From positions 1 to 5,429 of the forward strand of contig JAGWIE010000116.1 in NCBI GenBank assembly GCA_028866445.1: a stretch of 5,429 bases of DNA. Reading direction: 5' to 3'. The notes below the pieces were generated by a model. It saw nothing but the letters and a program-made list of their open reading frames with translations. It searched no databases and was not told the origin of the DNA. Position numbers and translations under genes: made by a program. Positions 1 through 5,182 of this stretch are shown one piece after another. This DNA comes from Rhodospirillales bacterium (GTDB taxonomy: Bacteria; Pseudomonadota; Alphaproteobacteria; Acetobacterales; Acetobacteraceae). Positions within the stretch are counted from its first letter, which is position 1. Each line of letters begins with the position of its first letter.

Positions 1-15
1 GATCAGGAGACTGAA

Positions 16-216
16 ATGCCGAAGCTGAAGACCAAATCTGCGGTCAAGAAGCGCTTCAAAATTACCGCCACGGGCAAGGTTTTGGCCGGCCCGGGCAAGA
101 AGCGCCACAATCTTTATGCCCGCTCCCAGAAGGCTAAGCGCCAGAATCGCGGTAGCCAGACTCTGACCCACGCTGACGGCCTGACCGTGAAGCAGTGGGC
201 GCCGTACGGCCTGTAA
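16..216 (+). CDS. rpmI: Large ribosomal subunit protein bL35
   Basis: This is a complete 66-residue bL35, the usual length for the family. It is a small, very basic protein of the 50S subunit that binds 23S rRNA. The N-terminus MPKLKTKSAVKKRFKITATG is the family signature, and the RHNLYARSQKAKRQNRG segment is the conserved basic core. The C-terminus QWAPYGL resembles Rhodospirillales/Acetobacteraceae members as I remember them. The ATG is preceded by AGGAGA at 5-10 with ideal spacing. rplT follows 15 nt downstream, so the two are co-transcribed. In most bacteria infC lies directly upstream, but the window starts too late to show it. Confidence 0.98.
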   Translation: MPKLKTKSAVKKRFKITATGKVLAGPGKKRHNLYARSQKAKRQNRGSQTLTHADGLTVKQWAPYGL

Positions 217-231
217 GGGAGGAGATAGAAA

Positions 232-597
232 ATGGCACGTGTTAAACGCGGTGTAACCACCCACGCCCGGCACAAGAAGGTTCTCGAACTTTCGAAGGGC
301 TATGTTGGCCGGTCCTCAACCAATTATCGTATTGCGCTGGAGCGCCTGGAAAAGGCCCTGCGCTATGCTTATCGTGACCGCCGGGTTAAGAAGCGCGAGT
401 TCCGCTCGCTCTGGATCCAGCGTATCAATGCCGCTGTGCGCGAGCATGGACTGACCTACAGCCAGTTCATCTTTGGCCTGAAGCAGGCCGGGTTGGAGCT
501 GGACCGCAAGGTGCTCTCCGCCATTGCGTTTGACGATCCGGCATCCTTCGCCGAGATCGTGCAAGCCGTGAAGGGTGTTTCCGCCGCCGCGGAGTGA
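232..597 (+). CDS. rplT: Large ribosomal subunit protein bL20
   Basis: This is a complete 121-residue bL20, slightly longer than the common 117-119 because of an Ala/Val-rich tail. bL20 binds 23S rRNA early in 50S assembly. The basic N-terminal arm (MARVKRGVTTHARHKKVL, then KGYVGRSSTNYRIA) and the globular domain (RDRRVKKREFRSLWIQRINA, GLTYSQFIFGL, DRKVLSAIA) are all typical. A strong ribosome binding site, AGGAG at 220-224, lies 7 nt before the ATG. In enterobacteria and firmicutes bL20 represses its own operon by binding a leader mRNA upstream of the window, so that cannot be judged here. The gene is followed by a strong terminator rather than by pheS. Confidence 0.98.
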   Translation: MARVKRGVTTHARHKKVLELSKGYVGRSSTNYRIALERLEKALRYAYRDRRVKKREFRSLWIQRINAAVREHGLTYSQFIFGLKQAGLELDRKVLSAIAFDDPASFAEIVQAVKGVSAAAE

Positions 598-617
598 AAT
601 TTCCTTAAAGACTCTTG

Positions 618-664
618 AGTCATGGCCAGGCTGAGCTCATCTCGGTCTGGCCATGATTGTTTTA
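618..664 (+). terminator. Intrinsic terminator of rpmI-rplT
   Basis: TCATGGCCAG (620-629) pairs perfectly with CTGGCCATGA (647-656). The stem continues inward through 635/641 with two G-U pairs, leaving a five-base loop (636-640), for about 16 pairs in all. It is followed by TTGTTTTA (657-664). This is a textbook Rho-independent terminator 20 nt after the rplT stop codon. The ATG proposed for the next gene (653-655) is part of the 3' arm. Confidence 0.9.
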
Positions 665-1555
665 CCCCCGTTTCCTGAAAATTTGGCTGGACAGGCCCTT
701 TTCCTTACTGAACAAGAGAAGCGCCAGCTTTGGGAGGCCGCCGTGTTGATGGCGGATTCTCGTGGAGCCCTCGTGCGGCTGACCGTTATTTTCGGTCAGC
801 AGGTTGAGGCGCTTAAGGCCCTCGTGAGCCAAGTGGGTGGAAAACTAGGCGGCGAAACCTGGCGAGACCTTACGCAAAGGGCTCAGGAAGCGGTTGAGGA
901 CGTGTTGTGGAACAGCTATCGCTACGCCACCTTCGGATTGGAGGCTGTGCCGCACTTCATCAGGCCGAGGCAACCCCGGAAAAATGTAATGCATCGGCTG
1001 CTGACCACGGTGAGTGGCACGGCGTCTGGTTTTGCGGGCTTGCCCGGCGCAGTCATCGATATTCCATTCACCACGACGACGATCCTTCGTTCAATTGCAG
1101 AGATTGCACGGGATTTTGGTGAGGATTTATCCTCAGAGGATACGCGCCGCGCCTGTCTTGAGGTGTTGGCCTTCGGCGTACCGGGCGAATCTGAAGAGGA
1201 AGCTGAAACCGGCTATTGGGCGGCACGGCTCGGCGCCAGTCATCTAACTATAAATCTCTTAATCCGCAGCGCAGCCGGGCAGTTTGGGCTCATTCTGTCA
1301 GATAAGCTGGTGGCACAGATGGTGCCCATGCTTGGCGCAGTAACCGGTGGGCTGCTCAACTACAGCTTCACTGATTACTATCAGAGCATGGCAAAGGTGC
1401 ATTTTTGCTTGCGCGCTTTGGAGAAACGCACCGGCGACGCTGGGGCCGTTAAACGGTCCTTCGAAGCAATGGTTCAGGCGGCCCGTGAGCGGCGGCGCAT
1501 AGGCCGCCGCCGTCGTCGCCAGCGTGTACCGGTTCTGCTGCCGAAGGCTAGCTAA
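653..1555 (+). CDS. EcsC family protein
   Basis: The 300-residue product matches the EcsC family, widespread proteins of unknown biochemical role named after a Bacillus gene next to the EcsAB ABC transporter. The diagnostic core is the Gly-rich hydrophobic segment SGTASGFAGLPGAVIDIPFT (121-140), followed by LRSIAEIARDFGEDL and CLEVLAFG. A second typical block has PMLGAVTGGLLNYSFTDYY (225-243) and HFCLRALEKR (250-259). No signal peptide is visible; the hydrophobic stretches suggest membrane association. The C-terminus is strongly basic, with RRRIGRRRRRQR at 280-291. The start is uncertain. ATG 653 lies in the upstream terminator stem and has no clear ribosome binding site. Later options are TTG 683, GTG 743 and ATG 749; homologues usually carry an N-terminal segment like the one gained from 653. 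The end overlaps the convergent FKBP gene by 8 nt. Confidence 0.85.
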   Translation: MIVLPPFPENLAGQALFLTEQEKRQLWEAAVLMADSRGALVRLTVIFGQQVEALKALVSQVGGKLGGETWRDLTQRAQEAVEDVLWNSYRYATFGLEAVPHFIRPRQPRKNVMHRLLTTVSGTASGFAGLPGAVIDIPFTTTTILRSIAEIARDFGEDLSSEDTRRACLEVLAFGVPGESEEEAETGYWAARLGASHLTINLLIRSAAGQFGLILSDKLVAQMVPMLGAVTGGLLNYSFTDYYQSMAKVHFCLRALEKRTGDAGAVKRSFEAMVQAARERRRIGRRRRRQRVPVLLPKAS

Positions 1556-1913
1556 AGCTGATCAGTTCCACGTCAAAAATAAGAGTGGCGCCGGGGGGGA
1601 TGACAGAACCGGCCCCGCGCTGGCCGTAGCCGTGTTCGGGCGGCAGAACCAGCGTGCGCTGCCCACCGGCCTGCATGGTGGAAACCCCAATATCCCAACC
1701 AGAAATCACCTGACCAACGCCAAGCTTGAAGGCGAAGGGCTGCCCGCGGTCGCGCGAGGAGTCAAATTTCCGGCCCTTGGCACCGTTATCATCCAGCCAG
1801 CCGGTATAATGCACGGTGACCATCTGGCCCTTTTGTGGCGATTCACCCGTGCCGACGACGTGGTCCTCGTATTTTATGCCGGAGGGCAGGGTGACGATAT
1901 TCGTTTCAGCCAA
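1548..1913 (-). CDS. FKBP-type peptidyl-prolyl cis-trans isomerase
   Basis: This is a 121-residue single-domain FKBP, catalysing cis-trans isomerisation of X-Pro bonds. The FKBP12-type active-site residues are nearly all present: Y36 in VHYTGWL, F50-D51 in KFDSS, F60, V69-I70 and W73 in GQVISGWD, Y96 in HGYG, V104-I105 in SVIPPG, and F113 in IFDVEL. There is no signal peptide, so it should be cytosolic. The start is TTG (1911-1913 on the complementary strand), chosen because AAAGGA at 1921-1926 lies 7 nt upstream. The N-terminus ETNIVTLPSGIKYEDHVVGTG is normal for proteobacterial FKBPs. It lies 52 nt downstream of the small secreted-protein gene on the same strand, with a terminator between them. 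Its stop codon overlaps the end of the convergent EcsC gene. Confidence 0.95.
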   Translation of the reverse strand: MAETNIVTLPSGIKYEDHVVGTGESPQKGQMVTVHYTGWLDDNGAKGRKFDSSRDRGQPFAFKLGVGQVISGWDIGVSTMQAGGQRTLVLPPEHGYGQRGAGSVIPPGATLIFDVELISFS

Positions 1914-1927
1914 GGCGAATTCCTTTC

Positions 1928-1955
1928 AAAATAAAGGTGCGGTCTAAGCCGCGCC
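1928..1955 (-). terminator. Probable intrinsic terminator of the small secreted-protein gene
   Basis: On the minus strand GGCGCGG (1949-1955) faces CCGCACC (1936-1942) across the loop CTTAGA. This gives six G-C pairs with one C-A mismatch. It is followed by TTTATTTT (1928-1935). It lies just after the stop codon at 1966 and immediately ahead of the FKBP ribosome binding site. The mismatch suggests partial termination, leaving room for read-through into the FKBP gene. Confidence 0.6.
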
Positions 1956-1965
1956 AGCTTGTTAA

Positions 1966-2349
1966 TCAGTTCTTGGCCTGGTGGAAACCGGCCGCGTCCA
2001 AATCTGACTTGCAGGCATACGCGCCGTGCTTGGTTTTGCCGAAATATTTAGATTTGCTGCCGTGATAGGCCTTGCTGCGGGTTAAAGCTGTCCATTCCAC
2101 GACGCTGTTGGGGCAGTGTGCAGCGGCGGCGCTCTCGCTGGAGAAACGCTGGTCTGACGGGAGCAGAGCGTGCTTGCTTGCCTTGCGGTGATGGGTCTTG
2201 TGGCTAGCTGGAGCCATGGTGCCAGAAGATATGGGAGCCATGGTGCCGGTGGGGGCAGGGGTGCCGGGGGCGGTCTGCGCCATGGCGGGCAGGCTCAGCA
2301 GGCAGGCGAGGCTAAGAGGCAATAATTTTGTAAATTTTATCACAGTCAT
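1966..2349 (-). CDS. Small secreted protein of unknown function (YFGKTKHGAY-type C-terminus)
   Basis: This 127-residue protein has no assigned function. Residues 1-25 form a clear Sec signal peptide: MTVIK, a Leu/Ala-rich core, then AMA before Q for signal peptidase I. A Pro/Thr/Ala-rich low-complexity linker follows with an eight-residue repeat unit (GTMAPISS, then GTMAPAS). Next come a His/Lys-rich stretch (SHKTHHRKASKH) and a compact C-terminal domain with HCPNSVVEW, AYHGSKSKYFGKTKHGAYACK and AAGFHQAKN. This last motif recurs in small exported proteobacterial proteins. It loosely recalls the Ada-type metal-binding fold, but only weakly. Its two cysteines could form a disulfide in the periplasm. 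I chose ATG at 2347-2349 because AGGA (2358-2361) lies 8 nt upstream; the ATG three codons earlier sits directly on that site. Confidence 0.8.
   Translation of the reverse strand: MTVIKFTKLLPLSLACLLSLPAMAQTAPGTPAPTGTMAPISSGTMAPASHKTHHRKASKHALLPSDQRFSSESAAAAHCPNSVVEWTALTRSKAYHGSKSKYFGKTKHGAYACKSDLDAAGFHQAKN
2210..2247 (+). repeat. Short direct repeat inside the secreted-protein gene
   Basis: GGAGCCATGGTGCC occurs at 2210-2223 and again at 2234-2247, a 24-nt period. It encodes the tandem eight-residue GTMAP-type unit in the linker of the secreted protein. The period is a multiple of three, so copy-number change would keep the frame. Confidence 0.75.
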
Positions 2350-2402
2350 TGAACCCATCCTAAGATGCTGTCGGATTCACCTAAAAGCGTGGCAGTTTTG
2401 CG

Positions 2403-2460
2403 GCAAACGGGTTTGCACCTGTCGGTGCGGCGGTTTAGGAGAGCGCTGTCTCCAAACTTT
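2403..2460 (+). promoter_or_regulatory. Structured leader upstream of the aminotransferase gene
   Basis: Three adjoining dyads lie here. GCAAAC/GTTTGC (2403-2408, 2411-2416) is a 14-bp palindrome. GCACC/GGTGC (2415-2419, 2424-2428) has a four-base loop. GTTT-GGAGA (2433-2442, with A2437 bulged) pairs with TCTCCAAAC (2449-2457) and is followed by TTTGTTG. The last resembles a weak terminator or attenuator 17 nt before the start codon. An open frame of 37 codons, ATG 2365 to TGA 2476-2478, runs through the region and ends on the aminotransferase ATG (ATGA). Whether any of this is transcribed as a leader is inference. Confidence 0.35.
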
Positions 2461-2474
2461 GTTGAGAACGACCC

Positions 2475-3677
2475 ATGACATTGATCGCCGACCGCCTGAA
2501 CCGCATCAGCCCCAGCCAGACGATTGCCATTTCCACGAAGGCACGGGCACTTAAGGCGGAGGGCCGGGATATTATTAGCCTTTCCGCCGGTGAGCCGGAT
2601 TTCGATACGCCCGATCATATCAAGCAGGCGGCGATCCAGGCCATTCAGGCAGGCGATACGAAATATACAGATGTCGCCGGTACGGCTGCCCTGCGCAAGG
2701 CCGTGGTGGAGAAGTTCAAGCGCGATAGCGGCATTGAATACAAGCCGGAAGAGATCATCGTTTCCACCGGCGGCAAGCAGGTTATCTTCAACGCCATGCT
2801 GGCCACCGTGCAGGCTGGAGACGAGGTGATTATCCCAACGCCGTGTTGGGTTTCATATCCAGATATCGTGCAACTGGCCGAAGGCGCGCCGGTTTTTGTG
2901 CCGTGCTCGCAGAATAACGGGTTCAAGCTTCGCGCTGAGGATCTGGAAGCGGCGATCACGCCCAAAACCAAATGGCTCTTCCTCAATTCCCCCAGCAACC
3001 CGACCGGGGCGGCTTATTCAGCCGAGGACCTGCGCCCGATCTGCGACGTGCTGTTGAAGCATCCGCATGTGTGGGTGTTTACCGACGATATCTACGAAAA
3101 GCTCACTTATGACGGCTTCAAGCCGGCCACCGTCGTGCAGGTGGAACCGAAGCTGAAAGAGCGCACCATCACCATGAATGGCTGCTCCAAGGCTTATGCC
3201 ATGACTGGTTGGCGTATAGGTTTCTGTGGCGCGCCGGTGCAATTAATTAAGGCGATGGACAAGCTGCAAAGCCAGTCTACCTCCAACACCTCCTCAATTA
3301 GCCAGGCGGCGGCAGTGGCCGCGTTGAATGGGCCTGAGGATGCGCTTGCGGAAATGGCGCGGGTTTACGCGCAGCGCCGCGACCTGGTTGTGGAGATGCT
3401 GAACAAGGCCGAGGGATTAACCTGCCACAAACCTGAGGGCGCGTTCTACGTATTCCCTTCACTGCATGGTTGCATCGGTAAAACCACGCCCAAAGGCAAA
3501 AAGATCGAAAACGACGAGGATTTCGTGATTGCCCTGCTGGATGAGGAAGGTGTGGCCGCCGTACACGGCTCAGCTTTCATTTACCCCGGTCATTTCCGAA
3601 TTTCCTACGCCACCTCTACCGAGGCGCTGCGCGAAGCCTGCACACGCATTCAGCGTTTCTGCGCGGCTTTGGCATAA
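2475..3677 (+). CDS. aatA: Class I-beta aspartate (possibly also prephenate) aminotransferase
   Basis: This 400-residue, full-length cytosolic PLP enzyme of aminotransferase class I interconverts aspartate plus 2-oxoglutarate with oxaloacetate plus glutamate. Visible features in order are SAGEPDF (37-43), the cofactor-stacking W125 in PTPCWVSYPD, N175 in NSPSNPTGA, D204 and Y207 in TDDIYEKL, the Schiff-base lysine K239 in CSKAYAMTGWRIGF with R247, and the carboxylate-binding R375 in HFRISYA. The N-terminus (ADRLNRISPSQTIAISTKA) is that of the alphaproteobacterial/Thermus I-beta group rather than of E. coli AspC. Some I-beta members also transaminate prephenate to arogenate; I cannot tell from sequence whether this one does. 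The ribosome binding site is weak (GAGA at 2464-2467), and the ATG overlaps the stop of a short upstream frame, so coupled initiation is possible. The gene ends before a terminator shared with csp. Confidence 0.95.
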   Translation: MTLIADRLNRISPSQTIAISTKARALKAEGRDIISLSAGEPDFDTPDHIKQAAIQAIQAGDTKYTDVAGTAALRKAVVEKFKRDSGIEYKPEEIIVSTGGKQVIFNAMLATVQAGDEVIIPTPCWVSYPDIVQLAEGAPVFVPCSQNNGFKLRAEDLEAAITPKTKWLFLNSPSNPTGAAYSAEDLRPICDVLLKHPHVWVFTDDIYEKLTYDGFKPATVVQVEPKLKERTITMNGCSKAYAMTGWRIGFCGAPVQLIKAMDKLQSQSTSNTSSISQAAAVAALNGPEDALAEMARVYAQRRDLVVEMLNKAEGLTCHKPEGAFYVFPSLHGCIGKTTPKGKKIENDEDFVIALLDEEGVAAVHGSAFIYPGHFRISYATSTEALREACTRIQRFCAALA

Positions 3678-3724
3678 GCGTTTTACCCTCGGCGGGATGA
3701 AGCTCCGGCCGAAGGCTTCAACGT

Positions 3725-3753
3725 AAATAAGGCGGCCATTGGCCGCCTTATTT
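3725..3753. terminator. Bidirectional intrinsic terminator between aatA and csp
   Basis: AAATAAGGCGGCC (3725-3737) and GGCCGCCTTATTT (3741-3753) form a perfect 13-bp stem around ATT. The A/T-rich outer ends supply a TTATTT tract on either strand, so the same hairpin can stop transcripts of both convergent genes. A smaller stem, TGAAGC/GCTTCA (3698-3703, 3715-3720), lies just before it. Confidence 0.9.
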
Positions 3754-3783
3754 CATTCAAAAGCCAACATATCAGGCGGCGCT

Positions 3784-3993
3784 TTAGGCGGCCTTGATAT
3801 TGTCCGCGGCGTTCTTGCCGTTACGGCGGTCCTGCACAATGTCGAAGCTCAGCTTCTGGCCTTCGGTGATGACGCTCATGCCGCCCCGCTCAACCGCGGA
3901 AATGTGCACAAATACGTCTTCTCCGCCGTTATCCGGCCGAATAAAGCCAAAGCCCTTTGTTGCATTGAAGAATTTTACGGTTCCAGTTGTCAT
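3784..3993 (-). CDS. cspA: Cold-shock domain protein
   Basis: This is a complete 69-residue CspA-type protein, a single OB-fold that binds single-stranded RNA and DNA and melts mRNA secondary structure. The RNP1 motif KGFGFI (13-18) and RNP2 motif VFVHI (27-31) are intact. The flanking GTVKFFNATKG and aromatic positions F8, F9, F15, F17 and F28 are those that stack on bases. The C-terminal RRNGKNAADNIKAA is typical of alphaproteobacterial copies. AAGGGA (4001-4006) lies 7 nt before the ATG. A stem-loop (4027-4049) would sit in the 5' untranslated part of the message. Sequence alone does not show whether it is cold-inducible; many bacteria carry several paralogues with other regulation. Confidence 0.96.
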   Translation of the reverse strand: MTTGTVKFFNATKGFGFIRPDNGGEDVFVHISAVERGGMSVITEGQKLSFDIVQDRRNGKNAADNIKAA

Positions 3994-4026
3994 GACGATT
4001 TCCCTTTCAATCTGTCATAATTCGGC

Positions 4027-4049
4027 TTGCAGCACGAAATGCGCTGCAA
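4027..4049 (-). promoter_or_regulatory. Dyad upstream of csp (leader stem-loop or operator)
   Basis: TTGCAGC (4027-4033) and GCTGCAA (4043-4049) are perfect inverted repeats separated by nine bases, 34-56 nt upstream of the csp start codon. In the csp message this would be a 7-bp stem 20 nt ahead of the ribosome binding site. It could equally be a protein-binding palindrome. No convincing promoter could be placed, so its transcription is unproven. Confidence 0.4.
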
Positions 4050-4137
4050 TCCATCCAAGGTCGATTTTGAAGAGAAAGATCGTCAACAGCGTGTATGACG
4101 CAGAAAACAAAGTTCAGTAGCAAAGATCGATGGAAAA

Positions 4138-4169
4138 TGCTTAGCCCGTATCAGCCGGATACGCAAGCA
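4138..4169. repeat. Inverted repeat in the csp-nsrR intergenic region
   Basis: CGTATC (4147-4152) and GATACG (4158-4163) are perfect arms around AGCCG. An outer pair, TGCTT (4138-4142) and AAGCA (4165-4169), extends the dyad after an asymmetric internal loop. No T-tract follows, so it does not look like a terminator. It lies between divergent genes, about 110 nt before nsrR. Apart from this and the neighbouring dyads I see nothing coding in 3994-4280. Confidence 0.4.
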
Positions 4170-4223
4170 GCCCTACCCTTCCAGGCCAAATGCCGGGGCA
4201 ACGGGCAGATCCTGCTCCATCCA

Positions 4224-4240
4224 AGAAATTTGAAAATTCT
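4224..4240 (+). promoter_or_regulatory. Candidate autoregulatory operator of nsrR
   Basis: AGAAATTTGAAAATTCT is a 17-bp palindrome centred on G4232 with seven of eight base pairs matching. It lies 41-57 nt before the nsrR start codon and covers TTGAAA (4230-4235), a possible -35 element. Its core, ATTT-N-AAA, is shared with the enterobacterial NsrR palindrome, but the outer half-sites match only partly. The call rests on position and symmetry and is tentative. Confidence 0.35.
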
Positions 4241-4280
4241 GTTGCATTGAAGCGGTAAAAAGAGCCTGCTAGGCAAAGCC

Positions 4281-4733
4281 ATGCACTTCACCCGCTTCAC
4301 TGATTACGGTCTCAGGGCCTTAACCTATCTCGCGTTGGCACCAGACCGGCTAGCCATGATCTCTGAGATTGCGCAGGCTTATGAAGTTTCCGAACATCAT
4401 ATGACCAAGGTGGTGCATCGTTTAGGGCAGGTCGGTCTGGTTGATACGCAGAGGGGGCGCAATGGCGGCCTGCGCCTGGCTCGCCCGGCGGCGGAAATCG
4501 GCATCGGCGATGTCGTGCGGGCGCTGGAGCCTGAGCTTGCTTTGGCGGAATGCCAGGCGGGTGGAAATTGTGCCATTCGGGGTGCATGTGGGCTGGAAGG
4601 TATTTTGAATGAAGCGGTCAATGCCTTGCTGGCTGTGCTGGACCGTTACACCTTGGCGGATATCGCAAGCCCCCGGCACACAGCCCTGCGTCGCCGTTTA
4701 GGGCAGATGGCACCTTTGCCCAGCCGGGTTTGA
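4281..4733 (+). CDS. nsrR: Rrf2-family nitric oxide-sensing repressor NsrR
   Basis: This is a 150-residue Rrf2-family regulator that I assign to NsrR, which uses an [Fe-S] cluster to sense NO and derepresses nitrosative-stress genes. The N-terminal winged helix-turn-helix (MHFTRFTDYGLRALTYLA, ISEIAQAYEVSEHHMTKVVH) resembles E. coli NsrR closely. So do the wing RGRNGGLRLARPA (58-70), IGDVVRALEP and the C-terminal YTLADI. Three cluster cysteines are present, C91, C97 and C103, spaced C-x5-C-x5-C. D8, the fourth ligand known from Streptomyces NsrR, is also present. IscR differs in its cysteine spacing and local sequence. The start has TAGG (4270-4273) 7 nt upstream. A cytochrome c gene follows 36 nt downstream on the same strand, probably in one transcript. 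A palindrome upstream could be its own operator. Confidence 0.88.
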   Translation: MHFTRFTDYGLRALTYLALAPDRLAMISEIAQAYEVSEHHMTKVVHRLGQVGLVDTQRGRNGGLRLARPAAEIGIGDVVRALEPELALAECQAGGNCAIRGACGLEGILNEAVNALLAVLDRYTLADIASPRHTALRRRLGQMAPLPSRV

Positions 4734-4769
4734 ACCCATGTTCCTCCAATCGCGGGAAACCTAAAGAAA

Positions 4770-5168
4770 ATGCTGAAAACCGCTGCTGTTAGTTTCACAC
4801 TATCCCTGTTCGCCCTGGCGGCGCAGGCGGCCACCCCGCCGGCCCTTTACACCAGCGCGCAGGCCAGCGCCGGTGCGGCAGTATTCGCGCAAAACTGTGC
4901 GGTATGCCACGGCGCTGCCCTTGGTGGCGGCGGTGGCCCGGCGCTCGTTGGCGCAGGCTTTACTCAAGCGGGCACCACTATCGGCAGCGTTTTTAGTGTA
5001 CTTGCCCAGCAAATGCCGGCCACCAACCCTGGCGGCCTTAGCCAGAGCCAATATGAAGACCTCATGGCCTACATCCTGCAGAAAAATGGCTACCCTGCCG
5101 GCAGCACGCCAATCAGCTACGGCAAGGCGATGACCGATTCCACGCCGTTTATCTCCCAGGCCAAGTAA
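4770..5168 (+). CDS. Exported monohaem class I cytochrome c
   Basis: This 132-residue protein has a Sec signal peptide (residues 1-20, MLKTAAVSFTLSLFALAAQA), so it is periplasmic or anchored outside. It is a single-haem cytochrome c. CAVCH (43-47) binds haem covalently, with H47 as proximal ligand, and M82 in QMPATNPGGLS is the likely distal ligand. The pattern VFAQNCAVCHGAALGGGGGPAL, then MP-PGGLS-Y-DLMAYILQKNGYPAG, resembles small cytochromes linked to PQQ-dependent dehydrogenases. These abound in Acetobacteraceae, but no dehydrogenase gene is near. The C-terminal tail after residue 110 is not recognised. The ribosome binding site is weak (AAAGA at 4763-4767). Its place just behind nsrR suggests co-transcription and a possible link to NO or respiratory stress; the electron partners are unknown. 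Confidence 0.9.
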   Translation: MLKTAAVSFTLSLFALAAQAATPPALYTSAQASAGAAVFAQNCAVCHGAALGGGGGPALVGAGFTQAGTTIGSVFSVLAQQMPATNPGGLSQSQYEDLMAYILQKNGYPAGSTPISYGKAMTDSTPFISQAK

Positions 5169-5182
5169 CCCTCTGATAACGC

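Noticed and set aside
1489..1510. Perfect 8-bp stem GCGGCGGC/GCCGCCGC near the end of the EcsC gene
   Set aside because: No T-tract follows on either strand, and the symmetry arises from runs of arginine codons. It is not a convincing terminator for the convergent pair.
1524..1934. 136-codon plus-strand open frame
   Set aside because: It lies entirely over the well-supported FKBP gene on the other strand and its translation resembles no protein family.
2198..2554. 118-codon plus-strand open frame across the secreted-protein and aminotransferase starts
   Set aside because: It covers two supported genes and their shared promoter region, has no ribosome binding site and no recognisable domain.
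4075..4129. Direct repeat AAAGATCG (4075-4082 and 4122-4129)
   Set aside because: Only eight bases, two copies, with no symmetry or promoter association; this is expected by chance at this length.
4206..4216. Short palindrome GCAGATCCTGC before nsrR
   Set aside because: The four-base arms are too short to argue for an operator, and a better dyad lies closer to the gene.
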